From: an uncultured Prevotella sp. | Lineage (GTDB): Bacteria > Bacteroidota > Bacteroidia > Bacteroidales > Bacteroidaceae | DNA: 64,000 nt | Reading direction: 5' to 3' | NCBI GenBank assembly: GCA_934254985.1 | Contig: CAKQMS010000012.1 | Location: forward strand, 1-64,000 | Made by a program: the position numbers and the translations under genes | Part shown: positions 7,351 to 15,270 of the stretch, one piece after another | How positions within the stretch are numbered: the stretch's first letter is position 1 | Layout of the letters: each line of letters starts with the position of its first letter | The notes under the pieces: model-generated | The model's input: only the letters and a program-made list of their open reading frames with translations | Database searches by the model: none | Told to the model about the DNA's origin: nothing

Positions 7351-9513
7351 TTATCCATTCATAGATAGCAAGAACTCGTCGTTGTTGTGGGTTCTCACCA
7401 TTCTGTCGTGAATAGAGTTCATGGCTTCGATAGGATTCATATCGGCAATATACTTTCGAAGTATCCACATACGATCCAAAGTTGTCTTGTCTTGCAACAA
7501 GTCGTCGCGACGTGTACTTGAAGCAACGAGGTTGACAGCTGGGAATATACGCTTGTTTGACAAGCTACGATCGAGTTGTAACTCCATATTACCAGTACCC
7601 TTGAATTCCTCAAAGATTACCTCGTCCATTTTGCTACCAGTATCGATAAGAGCTGTAGCTATGATGGTGAGCGAACCGCCACCTTCTATATTACGTGCTG
7701 CACCAAAGAATCGCTTAGGCTTTTGAAGTGCGTTGGCATCAACACCACCAGTAAGTACCTTGCCACTAGCAGGAGCTACGGTATTGTATGCACGTGCCAA
7801 ACGAGTGATTGAGTCGAGGAAGATAACTACATCATGTCCAGACTCTACCATTCTCTTTGCCTTTTCCAAAACAATACCTGCTATCTTTACGTGGCGTTCT
7901 GCTGGTTCGTCGAAAGTAGAAGCGATAACTTCAGCATTCACGGTACGAGCCATGTCGGTAACTTCCTCAGGACGCTCATCGATAAGCAACATCATAAGGT
8001 ATGCCTCAGGATGGTTAGCTGCGATGGCATTAGCGATGCTCTTCATCAATATTGTCTTACCTGTCTTTGGCTGAGCCACGATGAGCGCACGCTGTCCCTT
8101 TCCGATAGGAGAGAATAGGTCTACTATACGAGTTGACAAGTTTGTTGTCTGTGGGTCGCCACAAAGATTGAACTTCTCGTCAGGGAATAATGGTGTGAGA
8201 TGTTCGAATGGTATGCGGTCGCGTATTTCTGATGGTGTACGACCATTAATAGTATTGATGCTTGTAAGAGGGAAGTATTTCTCGCCATCGTGTGGAGGAC
8301 GAACCGAACATTCCACTACATCACCAGTCTTCAGACCATACTTCTTTACCTGCTGTGTTGACACGTAAACATCGTCAGGTGATGAAAGATAATTGTAATC
8401 ACTTGAACGAAGGAAACCATATCCGTCAGGCATTATCTCTAATACGCCATTAGCCTTGATGATATCAGTAAAGTCGTATTCCTTTTGTTGTGGTTCTTCT
8501 GGCTGCTGCTGATATTGTGGCTGATATTGTGGTTGAGAAGGAGTAGGGGTAGATATGGTTGGATTATCAAACATATCATAATTTGGAGTTACACCCTGGT
8601 CCTCAATAGGAAGGTCGACCATGATAATGAAATCAGTACCGTCAGCAGGGTCTCCACTCCATACGCCATCGATATTCTCTTGGGTGAATTCTTCTGGTTC
8701 GTTGTTGGTATTCTGACGGTTAGCCATCTTTGTCTGAAGCTGTTCTATAAGTTCCTTGTTGTCGTCAGAATTTGTTGGAATATATTGCTCTTCTGGCACG
8801 AAGCTTTCTGCTTTGGCAGGCTGTGCTGAATCTTTTGTTTCGGCTGCAGCTACCTCTACATTTTGTTCTGCTTCAGCTGTTGGAACAATAGTATTATCAT
8901 CTTGCTCAACGTTATCTATGCTGTCACCAACGCTCTCTATGCTGTTAGGCATATTCTTATGAGCTTCTTCGAGCAGAGCTAATATTTCTCTTTCGCGCTT
9001 TGTCTTAGGTCCACGATGCTTTGGCATTGCTGCAAGTTCTGCTTTCAGAGCCTCTACATCAATGTCGTTGGTGTTTGTAGACAAATTTTGTGGAGTGTTA
9101 TCAAGAATTTCTTCTTTGGTGTTTTCCGTAGACATGCTCTCTTTAGTTTGGTTATCTTCTGCAACTTCTGGGGGTGTTATATTAGAATTTGCATTATTGG
9201 AATTTGCTGTTGTTACATCGCTGAATAGTGTTTTTTCTGAAGGCTGCTGTATTTTATTCTTTTTTACGTCATAATTTTCGCCTTCTTTGCCATGTACAGA
9301 ATAAACTCTGTCTGTGTCCTTCTTCAGTATTCGTGTGCGTTTTCTTTTACCTCCTAATGGATTCTTGCTACCCTCAACAATTGCTTGTTGGTCAAGAATG
9401 GCGTAAACCAATTCTTCTTGAGTGGAATTCTTAGAGGAATTTATACCCAAGGTATTAGCAATATCTTCCAATTCGGAGATACTTTTAGATACTAATTCGT
9501 CTTTGCTATACAT
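7351..9513 (-). CDS. rho: Transcription termination factor Rho, long Bacteroidetes form
   Basis: 720 residues against about 420 in E. coli. Order: Rho_N helical domain ([19 protein letters not shown]..., residues 1-50); a charged, Asn/Gln/Glu-rich low-complexity insertion to about residue 345; the RNA-binding cold-shock domain ([15 protein letters not shown]); then the RecA-like ATPase with Walker A AQPKTGKT and Walker [17 protein letters not shown]. It is the hexameric RNA helicase ending transcription. The insertion is Bacteroidetes-specific, and in Bacteroides a Rho disordered region has been reported to drive condensate formation. I choose the ATG at 9513; the frame extends 12 codons further without family support. 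Confidence 0.95.
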   Translation of the reverse strand: MYSKDELVSKSISELEDIANTLGINSSKNSTQEELVYAILDQQAIVEGSKNPLGGKRKRTRILKKDTDRVYSVHGKEGENYDVKKNKIQQPSEKTLFSDVTTANSNNANSNITPPEVAEDNQTKESMSTENTKEEILDNTPQNLSTNTNDIDVEALKAELAAMPKHRGPKTKREREILALLEEAHKNMPNSIESVGDSIDNVEQDDNTIVPTAEAEQNVEVAAAETKDSAQPAKAESFVPEEQYIPTNSDDNKELIEQLQTKMANRQNTNNEPEEFTQENIDGVWSGDPADGTDFIIMVDLPIEDQGVTPNYDMFDNPTISTPTPSQPQYQPQYQQQPEEPQQKEYDFTDIIKANGVLEIMPDGYGFLRSSDYNYLSSPDDVYVSTQQVKKYGLKTGDVVECSVRPPHDGEKYFPLTSINTINGRTPSEIRDRIPFEHLTPLFPDEKFNLCGDPQTTNLSTRIVDLFSPIGKGQRALIVAQPKTGKTILMKSIANAIAANHPEAYLMMLLIDERPEEVTDMARTVNAEVIASTFDEPAERHVKIAGIVLEKAKRMVESGHDVVIFLDSITRLARAYNTVAPASGKVLTGGVDANALQKPKRFFGAARNIEGGGSLTIIATALIDTGSKMDEVIFEEFKGTGNMELQLDRSLSNKRIFPAVNLVASSTRRDDLLQDKTTLDRMWILRKYIADMNPIEAMNSIHDRMVRTHNNDEFLLSMNG

Positions 9514-9552
9514 ATATATAATGTGTATAAGAAGTTTTGATTGATTCATAAA

Positions 9553-9601
9553 GGAGTTTCAAGAACTGTAACTCCTAATTGCTAAAAACATTGCAAAGAT
9601 A
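9553..9601 (-). promoter_or_regulatory. rho promoter box and leader hairpin
   Basis: TATCTTTG on the minus strand at 9594-9601 predicts a leader of about 75 nt. It contains the hairpin GGAGTT/AACTCC (9553-9558 with 9570-9575) about 40 bases before the ATG. rho is autoregulated through its leader in other bacteria, so the hairpin may matter; that is inference. Confidence 0.45.
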
Positions 9602-9690
9602 ATGAATTTGTCTGAATATATTTAAATATAATTAGAAAAATACGTTTATATTAACAAATATTAATACCGATGATTGTTAATGTATGAAAT

Positions 9691-9724
9691 AAAAAAGAGT
9701 CGACCCTAAAAAGAGTCGACTCTT
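9691..9724 (-). terminator. Intrinsic terminator of rpsA
   Basis: A 10-bp stem (9695-9704 with 9715-9724) 23 bases after the rpsA stop, followed on the minus strand by a run of T. Confidence 0.8.
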
Positions 9725-9747
9725 ATAAATATATGGTTTAGATGTGA

Positions 9748-11517
9748 TTACTCACCCTTAGCCATTTTAGCCTTGAGCTCAGCGAGAACGTCGAGATCAC
9801 CAAGTGATGTACCTGCAGCAACGTTGTTGATTACAGGAGCGTCGTTCTTCTTAGCTGTGTGCTTCTTAGCTGGCTTTGGCTCTTCCTTGCCCTCTTCGAA
9901 TGTACGAGAGTGAGAAAGGATGATGCGCTTTGTTTCCTTAACGAACTCGATTACCTTGAAGTCGAGCTCCTCACCAAGCTGAGCCTGTGTGCCATCTTCC
10001 TTAACGAGGTGCTTTGGAGTAGCGAAGCCCTCACCACCTTCGTTGAGAGTGATAACAGCGCCCTTGTCCATCATCTCGGTAATCTTACCTGTGTGAACAG
10101 AACCTGGAGTATAGATTGTCTCGTATGTATCCCAAGGATTCTCTTCGAGCTGCTTGTGACCAAGGCTCAAACGACGATTCTCCTTGTCGATTTCGAGAAC
10201 TACAACCTCGATTTCTGCACCCTGAGTTGTGAACTCAGATGGATGCTTAACCTTCTTTGTCCAAGAGAGGTCAGAGATGTGGATAAGACCATCAACACCT
10301 TCCTCGAGCTCTACGAAGATACCGAAGTTAGTGAAGTTGCGTACCTTTGCTGTGTGCTTGCTGCCTACAGGATACTTGCTTTCAATATTCTCCCATGGAT
10401 CTTCCTTAAGCTGCTTGATACCAAGGCTCATCTTGCGCTCCTCACGGTCGAGAGTGAGAACAACTGCCTCAACCTCATCGCCTACGTGCATGAACTCCTG
10501 AGCTGAGCGGAGGTGCTGGCTCCAAGACATTTCAGAAACGTGGATAAGACCCTCTACGCCAGGAGCAATCTCTACGAATGCGCCGTAGTCAGCGATAACA
10601 ACAACCTTACCCTTAACGTGGTCACCAACCTTGAGGTTTGCATCAAGAGCATCCCATGGATGAGGAGTGAGCTGCTTCAAACCGAGAGCGATACGCTTCT
10701 TCTCATCATCGAAGTCGAGGATAACAACGTTAATCTTCTGATCAAGAGCAACAACCTCGTGTGGATCGCTTACGCGGCCCCAAGAGAGGTCTGTGATGTG
10801 GATGAGTCCGTCAACACCACCGAGGTCAACGAATACACCATAAGATGTGATGTTCTTAACAGTACCCTCAAGGATCTGACCCTTCTCAAGCTTAGAGATG
10901 ATTTCCTTCTTCTGAGCCTCGAGTTCAGCCTCAATAAGAGCCTTGTGAGAAACAACCACGTTGCGGAACTCCTGGTTGATCTTAACAACCTTGAACTCCA
11001 TAGTCTTGCCTACGAATACATCGTAGTCACGTATAGGATGAACGTCAATCTGGCTACCTGGCAAGAATGCTTCGATACCGAATACGTCAACAATCATACC
11101 CCCCTTAGTGCGGCACTTGATGTAACCCTGGATAACCTCCTCGTTGTCAAGAGCAGCGTTAACACGCTCCCAGCTCTTGCTCAAGCGAGCCTTCTTGTGA
11201 GAGAGTACCAACTGACCCTTCTTGTCTTCCTGGTTCTCTACATAAACCTCAACCTTGTCACCAACCTTGAGGTCTGGGTTGTAACGGAATTCAGATGCAG
11301 GAATGATACCGTCGCTCTTGTAACCGATGTTAACGATAACTTCCTTCTTGTCTACAGAGATTACAGTACCTTCTGTAACCTGGTGTTCTGAAACCTTGTT
11401 AAGGGTTTCGTTGTAGGCCTTTTCAAGCTCTTCCTTGCTTGCGCCTGTGCTTGCGCCATTTTCAAATTCTTCCCAATTGAAGTCCTGTAATGGCTCAACG
11501 TTCTTTAAGTTTGACAT
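9748..11517 (-). CDS. rpsA: 30S ribosomal protein S1
   Basis: 589 residues with six S1 RNA-binding repeats. The first two are more divergent. The repeats from about residue 210 on show the canonical pattern G-x-V-x-x-x-x-x-Y/F-G-x-F-V-x-L/I (for example TSYGVFVDLGGVDGLIHITDLSW and NFGIFVELEEGVDGLIH), spaced by about 85 residues. A Lys/Ala-rich tail follows. S1 binds mRNA on the small subunit. Codon use is highly biased, as expected for a highly expressed gene. It has its own promoter and terminator and is divergent from rfbC. Confidence 0.97.
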   Translation of the reverse strand: MSNLKNVEPLQDFNWEEFENGASTGASKEELEKAYNETLNKVSEHQVTEGTVISVDKKEVIVNIGYKSDGIIPASEFRYNPDLKVGDKVEVYVENQEDKKGQLVLSHKKARLSKSWERVNAALDNEEVIQGYIKCRTKGGMIVDVFGIEAFLPGSQIDVHPIRDYDVFVGKTMEFKVVKINQEFRNVVVSHKALIEAELEAQKKEIISKLEKGQILEGTVKNITSYGVFVDLGGVDGLIHITDLSWGRVSDPHEVVALDQKINVVILDFDDEKKRIALGLKQLTPHPWDALDANLKVGDHVKGKVVVIADYGAFVEIAPGVEGLIHVSEMSWSQHLRSAQEFMHVGDEVEAVVLTLDREERKMSLGIKQLKEDPWENIESKYPVGSKHTAKVRNFTNFGIFVELEEGVDGLIHISDLSWTKKVKHPSEFTTQGAEIEVVVLEIDKENRRLSLGHKQLEENPWDTYETIYTPGSVHTGKITEMMDKGAVITLNEGGEGFATPKHLVKEDGTQAQLGEELDFKVIEFVKETKRIILSHSRTFEEGKEEPKPAKKHTAKKNDAPVINNVAAGTSLGDLDVLAELKAKMAKGE

Positions 11518-11598
11518 GTTAATTAATAATGTTTTAAAATTAATAAAGTTGGACTTTATGTTAATTGATTAATGGGCCTGTTGCCCACAAATTGGCTG

Positions 11599-11629
11599 CA
11601 AAGGTACGAATTTATTTCTTTTCCACAAA
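11599..11629 (-). promoter_or_regulatory. rpsA promoter, consensus
   Basis: Minus strand TTTG (11626-11629), 19-base spacer, TACCTTTG (11599-11606), giving a leader of about 78 nt. Confidence 0.8.
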
Positions 11630-11708
11630 AATATTTGCTTGATTTTTAATCACTTGCCCATAAGATAGCATTATTTTTTATGTTTGATGAACATTTTTCT
11701 ATAAACAT

Positions 11709-11740
11709 TTTGTGCTTTTTGTTTTTATTTTCTACCTTTG
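11709..11740 (+). promoter_or_regulatory. rfbC promoter
   Basis: TTTG (11709-11712), 20-base spacer, TACCTTTG (11733-11740). The ATG lies 8 bases further, so the leader is only a few nucleotides. Confidence 0.75.
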
Positions 11741-11748
11741 CACATACT

Positions 11749-12297
11749 ATGGAATACAAAGAAACAGACATCAAGGGTGTTTGGATTATTGAACCTAAAG
11801 TTTTCAATGACGCCCGTGGTTACTTCATGGAAGCTTGGAAGAAGGAAGAGTTTGAGGCTCATGTCGGCAAAGTAGACTTTGTTCAAGACAATGAGTCTAA
11901 GTCTTCGTATGGCGTTCTTCGTGGTCTGCACTATCAGAAAGGAGATTTCTCGCAAGCTAAGCTTGTTAGAGTTGTCAAGGGTAGGGTAGTAGACGTAGCT
12001 GTTGACATACGCAAATATTCTCCAACTTTCGGAAAGTATGTGATGGTAGAGTTGAGCGAAGAAAACAAACGTCAGCTTTTCATTCCACGTGGCTTCGCAC
12101 ATGGCTTTTTGGTTTTAAGCCAAGAAGCTATATTTGCTTATAAGGTTGATAATGTTTATGCTCCACAGTCGGAAGCCTCAATAAGATGGAATGATGAAAC
12201 CTTAGCTATTGAATGGCCGATAGATATGAGCAAAGTTGTGACAAGCGATAAGGATCTTAAGGGTAAATCTCTTAATGATGCAGAATTGTTTGTCTAA
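11749..12297 (+). CDS. rfbC: dTDP-4-dehydrorhamnose 3,5-epimerase
   Basis: 182 residues. RmlC-type cupin epimerase of the dTDP-L-rhamnose pathway. Signature segments are the N-terminal FNDARGYFMEAW, FVQDNESKSSYGVLRGLHYQ with the catalytic His, VVDVAVDIRKYSPTFGKY and FIPRGFAHGFLVLS. I start at MEYKET because the -7 box lies 8 bases upstream; the 23 extra open codons before it are promoter DNA. The usual rfbA, rfbB and rfbD partners are not in the window. A lipoprotein gene follows after 24 bases. Confidence 0.95.
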   Translation: MEYKETDIKGVWIIEPKVFNDARGYFMEAWKKEEFEAHVGKVDFVQDNESKSSYGVLRGLHYQKGDFSQAKLVRVVKGRVVDVAVDIRKYSPTFGKYVMVELSEENKRQLFIPRGFAHGFLVLSQEAIFAYKVDNVYAPQSEASIRWNDETLAIEWPIDMSKVVTSDKDLKGKSLNDAELFV

Positions 12298-12321
12298 TAT
12301 ATACATCTAAATACTTTAGTT

Positions 12322-13116
12322 TTGAGAAAGTCGTTAATATACATATCTATGCTGTTGTTGCTCTCTGCTTGTGGTGGAGAACAAAAGCAGGATGCACCTG
12401 AGGTGAAAGAAGACCTAAAGGCAAAGCAACTATTGCAAGGTATTTGGCTCGATGACGATGCTGGCGATGTGGTTTTCAAGATACATGGTGACACCATTTT
12501 CTATCCAGATACTACGAGCATGCCTGTAGCATTTAAAGTCTTAGCCGACACTTTGGTACTGAATGGTGCTAAGAGTTCTAAATATCCAATATTAAAGCAG
12601 ACGGCACATTTGTTTATCTTTGCCAATCAAAATGGTGAGCAGATAAAACTTGTGAAGAGCGAGGATGCATCTGATGATTACTTTTTTGAGGGTAAGAAGG
12701 TAAGACCTTTAAATCAGAACGAGCTGATTAAGCGTGATACTGTTTTAGTACATGGTGAAGATAAATATCATTGCTATGTGCAAGTGAACCCAACAACTTT
12801 CAAGGTTGTTAAGTCAAGCTATAATGATGAGGGTGTGGCTGTAGACAATATCTATCACGACAATATTGTTCACCTTAGTGTTTTTAAGGGAGCTGCCAAG
12901 GTCTTTTCTTCCGATTTCAAGAAGCGTGACTTTGAGAAGCTTGTGCCTGCAGAAATTCTTCAAGAAGCTATATTGAGCGATATGCTATTCTCAAAGATTG
13001 ATGCATCAGGTGTGCATTATGTAGCCGTTTTAGGAATTGGTGATACTCGAATTTCTTATGATGTAGAAGTTGTAGTAGGCTTTGATGGCAAGCTTCATAT
13101 GTCGGTAGCTAAATAG
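12322..13116 (+). CDS. Lipoprotein, DUF4738-like
   Basis: 264 residues beginning with a TTG codon. The start is decided by the signal peptide: MRKSLIYISMLLLLSAC has a positive N-terminus, hydrophobic core and lipobox with Cys17, whereas the first internal ATG would leave too short a signal. The mature part is an acidic, beta-rich domain (LLQGIWLDDDAGDVVFKIHGDTIFYPD at its start). It resembles DUF4738 lipoproteins of Prevotella from memory; no function is known. It lies 24 bases after rfbC and probably shares its transcript. Confidence 0.7.
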   Translation: MRKSLIYISMLLLLSACGGEQKQDAPEVKEDLKAKQLLQGIWLDDDAGDVVFKIHGDTIFYPDTTSMPVAFKVLADTLVLNGAKSSKYPILKQTAHLFIFANQNGEQIKLVKSEDASDDYFFEGKKVRPLNQNELIKRDTVLVHGEDKYHCYVQVNPTTFKVVKSSYNDEGVAVDNIYHDNIVHLSVFKGAAKVFSSDFKKRDFEKLVPAEILQEAILSDMLFSKIDASGVHYVAVLGIGDTRISYDVEVVVGFDGKLHMSVAK

Positions 13117-13117
13117 A

Positions 13118-13164
13118 CCTGTATATAATAAGGTAGCTAAGACCTATATATATAATAAGGTGTA
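13118..13164 (+). repeat. Two copies of an AT-rich AAGGTG motif
   Basis: A 22-base sequence at 13143-13164, beginning CCTATATATATAATAAG and ending GTGTA, follows a shorter copy at 13118-13134. The same 22 bases recur exactly, inverted, at 19150-19171. Confidence 0.55.
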
Positions 13165-13187
13165 GACAATAATTATTGAACATAATA

Positions 13188-13245
13188 AAACGCACTTAGA
13201 TTTTGGTAAATGCCAATCTCTAAGTGCGTTTCTTTTTTATTTCTC
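13188..13245 (+). terminator. Bidirectional intrinsic terminator
   Basis: A 13-bp stem (13188-13200 with 13219-13231) with an inner TTGG/CCAA pair, followed by TTTCTTTTTTATTT on the plus strand. It serves the rfbC-lipoprotein unit and, more weakly, the convergent Na/Pi symporter gene. Confidence 0.8.
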
Positions 13246-13268
13246 AAATCCGCTTGTGTGATTTGATT

Positions 13269-14954
13269 TTAAACTCGTGTTTGTCTTGCCTTTGTTTGAG
13301 CTACATTCAGAATGTAGTCAGCCAACTTCTCAAATCCATTAATAGTATCAAGATAGAAAGCTCCAAGCTTATAGTCGTATGCTCCTTCTGAAAGTTGCTC
13401 TAAGTTGTCAGCTCTAAGATCATTTCTCAAGTTGTTTATAGAGTTTTCAATCTCGTAGCTCTTTGCTATATCGTGACCTTCGCCCTCAGCTTGACCTAAG
13501 GTGTTGACCATAAGCTGCATGGCTTCGCCAACCAATCCTTCCATCTTCTTGATGTTTGCAAGTTGCTTGTCTGTAAAATGCTCTTTGCAGTTGCTGCGCT
13601 TGCGGGATAATGTTCTTGCGATATTAAAGTTGCAGTCGCCAATACTCTCCAAGTCGTCAATCTCTCTAAGCATTCTCATCACCTGAAGTTTTGCTTCATC
13701 AGAAAGTCGGCCTTCGGTAATATGTTGCAGATAGTGAGCTATCTCATATTCCATATTATCCGTGATATTCTCGTACTTCTTAACTTTCTCGAAGAGTTTT
13801 TCAAAATCCTCATCTTTGTCGATGTTGTGCATCTCGAGCAAGAAGTTGAACTGTCTTTGGCAACGTATAGCAAATTGAGATATCTCCTTGCGAGCCTGAA
13901 TTATCGACAACTCTGCAGTAGAAAGCAAACCTGCTGTGATATATTGCAATTTCTCAGGCTCTTCTGCATCCTTCTCAGGCAATACTTTGCATACAAACTG
14001 CTCAATCTGTGGCACAAACCATATTAATAATAAGGTGTTGGCTATATTAAATGCTGTATGGAAAGCAGAAAGCTTGTAGAGAGGATTATCTGCTCCGCCC
14101 ATCACATCTGTTACCATCCAACTGATAAAGTTGCAAGCAGGGTAGAAGACTATTAATACAACCACTACTCCAAACACGTTGAAGAACATGTGAGCCAAGG
14201 CTGCTCGTCGGGCTTGAGTATTTGCTGTAAGCGAAGCTATAAATGCAGTTATCGTAGTACCGATATTCTGTCCCATCGCCAGGGCTGCTGCTTGCTCAAA
14301 GCCAAATCCTGGAATATTCATTCCGAAGAGCATCAAGGTGATAGCCATAGTTGCGGCAGAAGCCTGCACAAGCATAGTTACTAATGCGCCAACTATTACG
14401 AAGAGGATGATTGTGAGGAACGAGTCGCAAGGCACATGTGCAAGCATTCCTGCTACCATGTCTCCTATGTTCATGGCTGTAGCTGCATCCTGAAGGAATG
14501 TCAATCCCATAAACAAGAATGAGAATCCGAAAACAAATTCTCCGATACTCTTACGCTTGGATTTTCCTGAGAAAATAAGAGGTAATCCGATAGCTAAGAG
14601 AGGGATGGCAAAGGCTGAAATGTTAACCTTAAATCCTACTGCTGAGATTATCCATGCCGTGACCGTGGTACCGATGTTGGCTCCCATTATCACGCCGATA
14701 GACTGACGTAGCGTCATCAGCCCTGCATTTACAAAACTCACTACCATTACGGTTGTAGCTGACGACGATTGGATGAGGGCTGTAATGCCCACACCTGTCA
14801 ACACACCCATCAATCGGTTCTTTGTCATTGCTCCGAGTATGGAGCGAAGGCGATCGCCTGCAAATTTCTCCAATCCTTCGCTCATTATCTTCATTCCGTA
14901 AAGGAACAAAGCCAACGAGCCTACCAAGGAGAAAATGTTGATTAAAGTGCTCAT
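13269..14954 (-). CDS. Na+/phosphate cotransporter (NptA type) with PhoU-like C-terminus
   Basis: 561 residues. The N-terminal 330 residues carry two Na/Pi-cotransporter repeats, each with a signature such as LFLYGMKIMSEGLE or GVGITALIQSSSATTVMVV and the second GALVTMLVQASAATMAITL; the QSSSAT/QASAAT motifs are the substrate sites of this family. The rest (about 350-561) is a cytoplasmic helical PhoU-like domain. It takes up phosphate with sodium at the inner membrane. I start at MSTLINIF (14954), preceded by a -7 box at 14982; the 19 earlier codons overlap the promoter. Confidence 0.9.
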   Translation of the reverse strand: MSTLINIFSLVGSLALFLYGMKIMSEGLEKFAGDRLRSILGAMTKNRLMGVLTGVGITALIQSSSATTVMVVSFVNAGLMTLRQSIGVIMGANIGTTVTAWIISAVGFKVNISAFAIPLLAIGLPLIFSGKSKRKSIGEFVFGFSFLFMGLTFLQDAATAMNIGDMVAGMLAHVPCDSFLTIILFVIVGALVTMLVQASAATMAITLMLFGMNIPGFGFEQAAALAMGQNIGTTITAFIASLTANTQARRAALAHMFFNVFGVVVVLIVFYPACNFISWMVTDVMGGADNPLYKLSAFHTAFNIANTLLLIWFVPQIEQFVCKVLPEKDAEEPEKLQYITAGLLSTAELSIIQARKEISQFAIRCQRQFNFLLEMHNIDKDEDFEKLFEKVKKYENITDNMEYEIAHYLQHITEGRLSDEAKLQVMRMLREIDDLESIGDCNFNIARTLSRKRSNCKEHFTDKQLANIKKMEGLVGEAMQLMVNTLGQAEGEGHDIAKSYEIENSINNLRNDLRADNLEQLSEGAYDYKLGAFYLDTINGFEKLADYILNVAQTKARQTRV

Positions 14955-14981
14955 AAAAATGTATTGTATCAATATCGGCTG

Positions 14982-15037
14982 CAAAGATATTACATTTCCG
15001 TTACTTAACAATTAAATGGATGTTACAATACTGTTAC
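14982..15037 (-). promoter_or_regulatory. Promoter of the Na/Pi symporter gene with repeated GTTAC words
   Basis: Minus strand TTG (-33, 15009-15011), 19-base spacer, TATCTTTG (14982-14989). GTTAC occurs on the plus strand at 15000, 15022 and 15033, spacings of 22 and 11 that place the copies on one helix face. Confidence 0.6.
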
Positions 15038-15066
15038 ATTATGCTTTGACATGAATTTGTAATGAT

Positions 15067-15103
15067 GTTGTTACCTGCGGGTAACAACAATACGATATAT
15101 TTG
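15067..15103 (+). promoter_or_regulatory. Palindrome upstream of a -7 box for the small ORF
   Basis: GTTGTTACC and GGTAACAAC form a perfect 9-bp inverted repeat with a 4-base centre (15067-15088). A TATATTTG -7 box follows at 15096-15103 with no TTTG at -33, as might be expected of a regulated promoter. Confidence 0.5.
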
Positions 15104-15121
15104 CAAAAAACTTAAAAGCAT

Positions 15122-15232
15122 ATGGATATGGAAACTGCAAAGAGAATTCAAGCCATCTTTGGCTATTCAAGAATTATCGTCCTTTTGGTTATTTTGACTT
15201 TGTGTTGGTTTGGTATGAATGGTATGCTGTAA
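15122..15232 (+). CDS. Small single-span membrane protein (36 aa)
   Basis: A 37-codon frame starting MDMETAKRIQAIFGYS, then one hydrophobic span RIIVLLVILTLCWFG and a short tail. It has an ATG 18 bases after a -7 box and lies alone between the divergent Na/Pi symporter gene and the convergent uvrB. The amphipathic N-terminus plus one span resembles small inner-membrane proteins, but I do not recognise a family. The stop codon sits in the loop of a 9-bp hairpin (15215-15223 with 15233-15241). Coding status is inferred from promoter, start and composition only. Confidence 0.45.
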   Translation: MDMETAKRIQAIFGYSRIIVLLVILTLCWFGMNGML

Positions 15233-15270
15233 ACCATTCATAATCAAACCCATAACAACAACGTTGCAGT

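Noticed and set aside
10513-11391. Long open frame antisense to rpsA, and similar long frames opposite pgk, gyrA, GH2 and GH106
   Set aside because: They are by-products of the biased codon use of highly expressed genes on the other strand; none shows a family signature.
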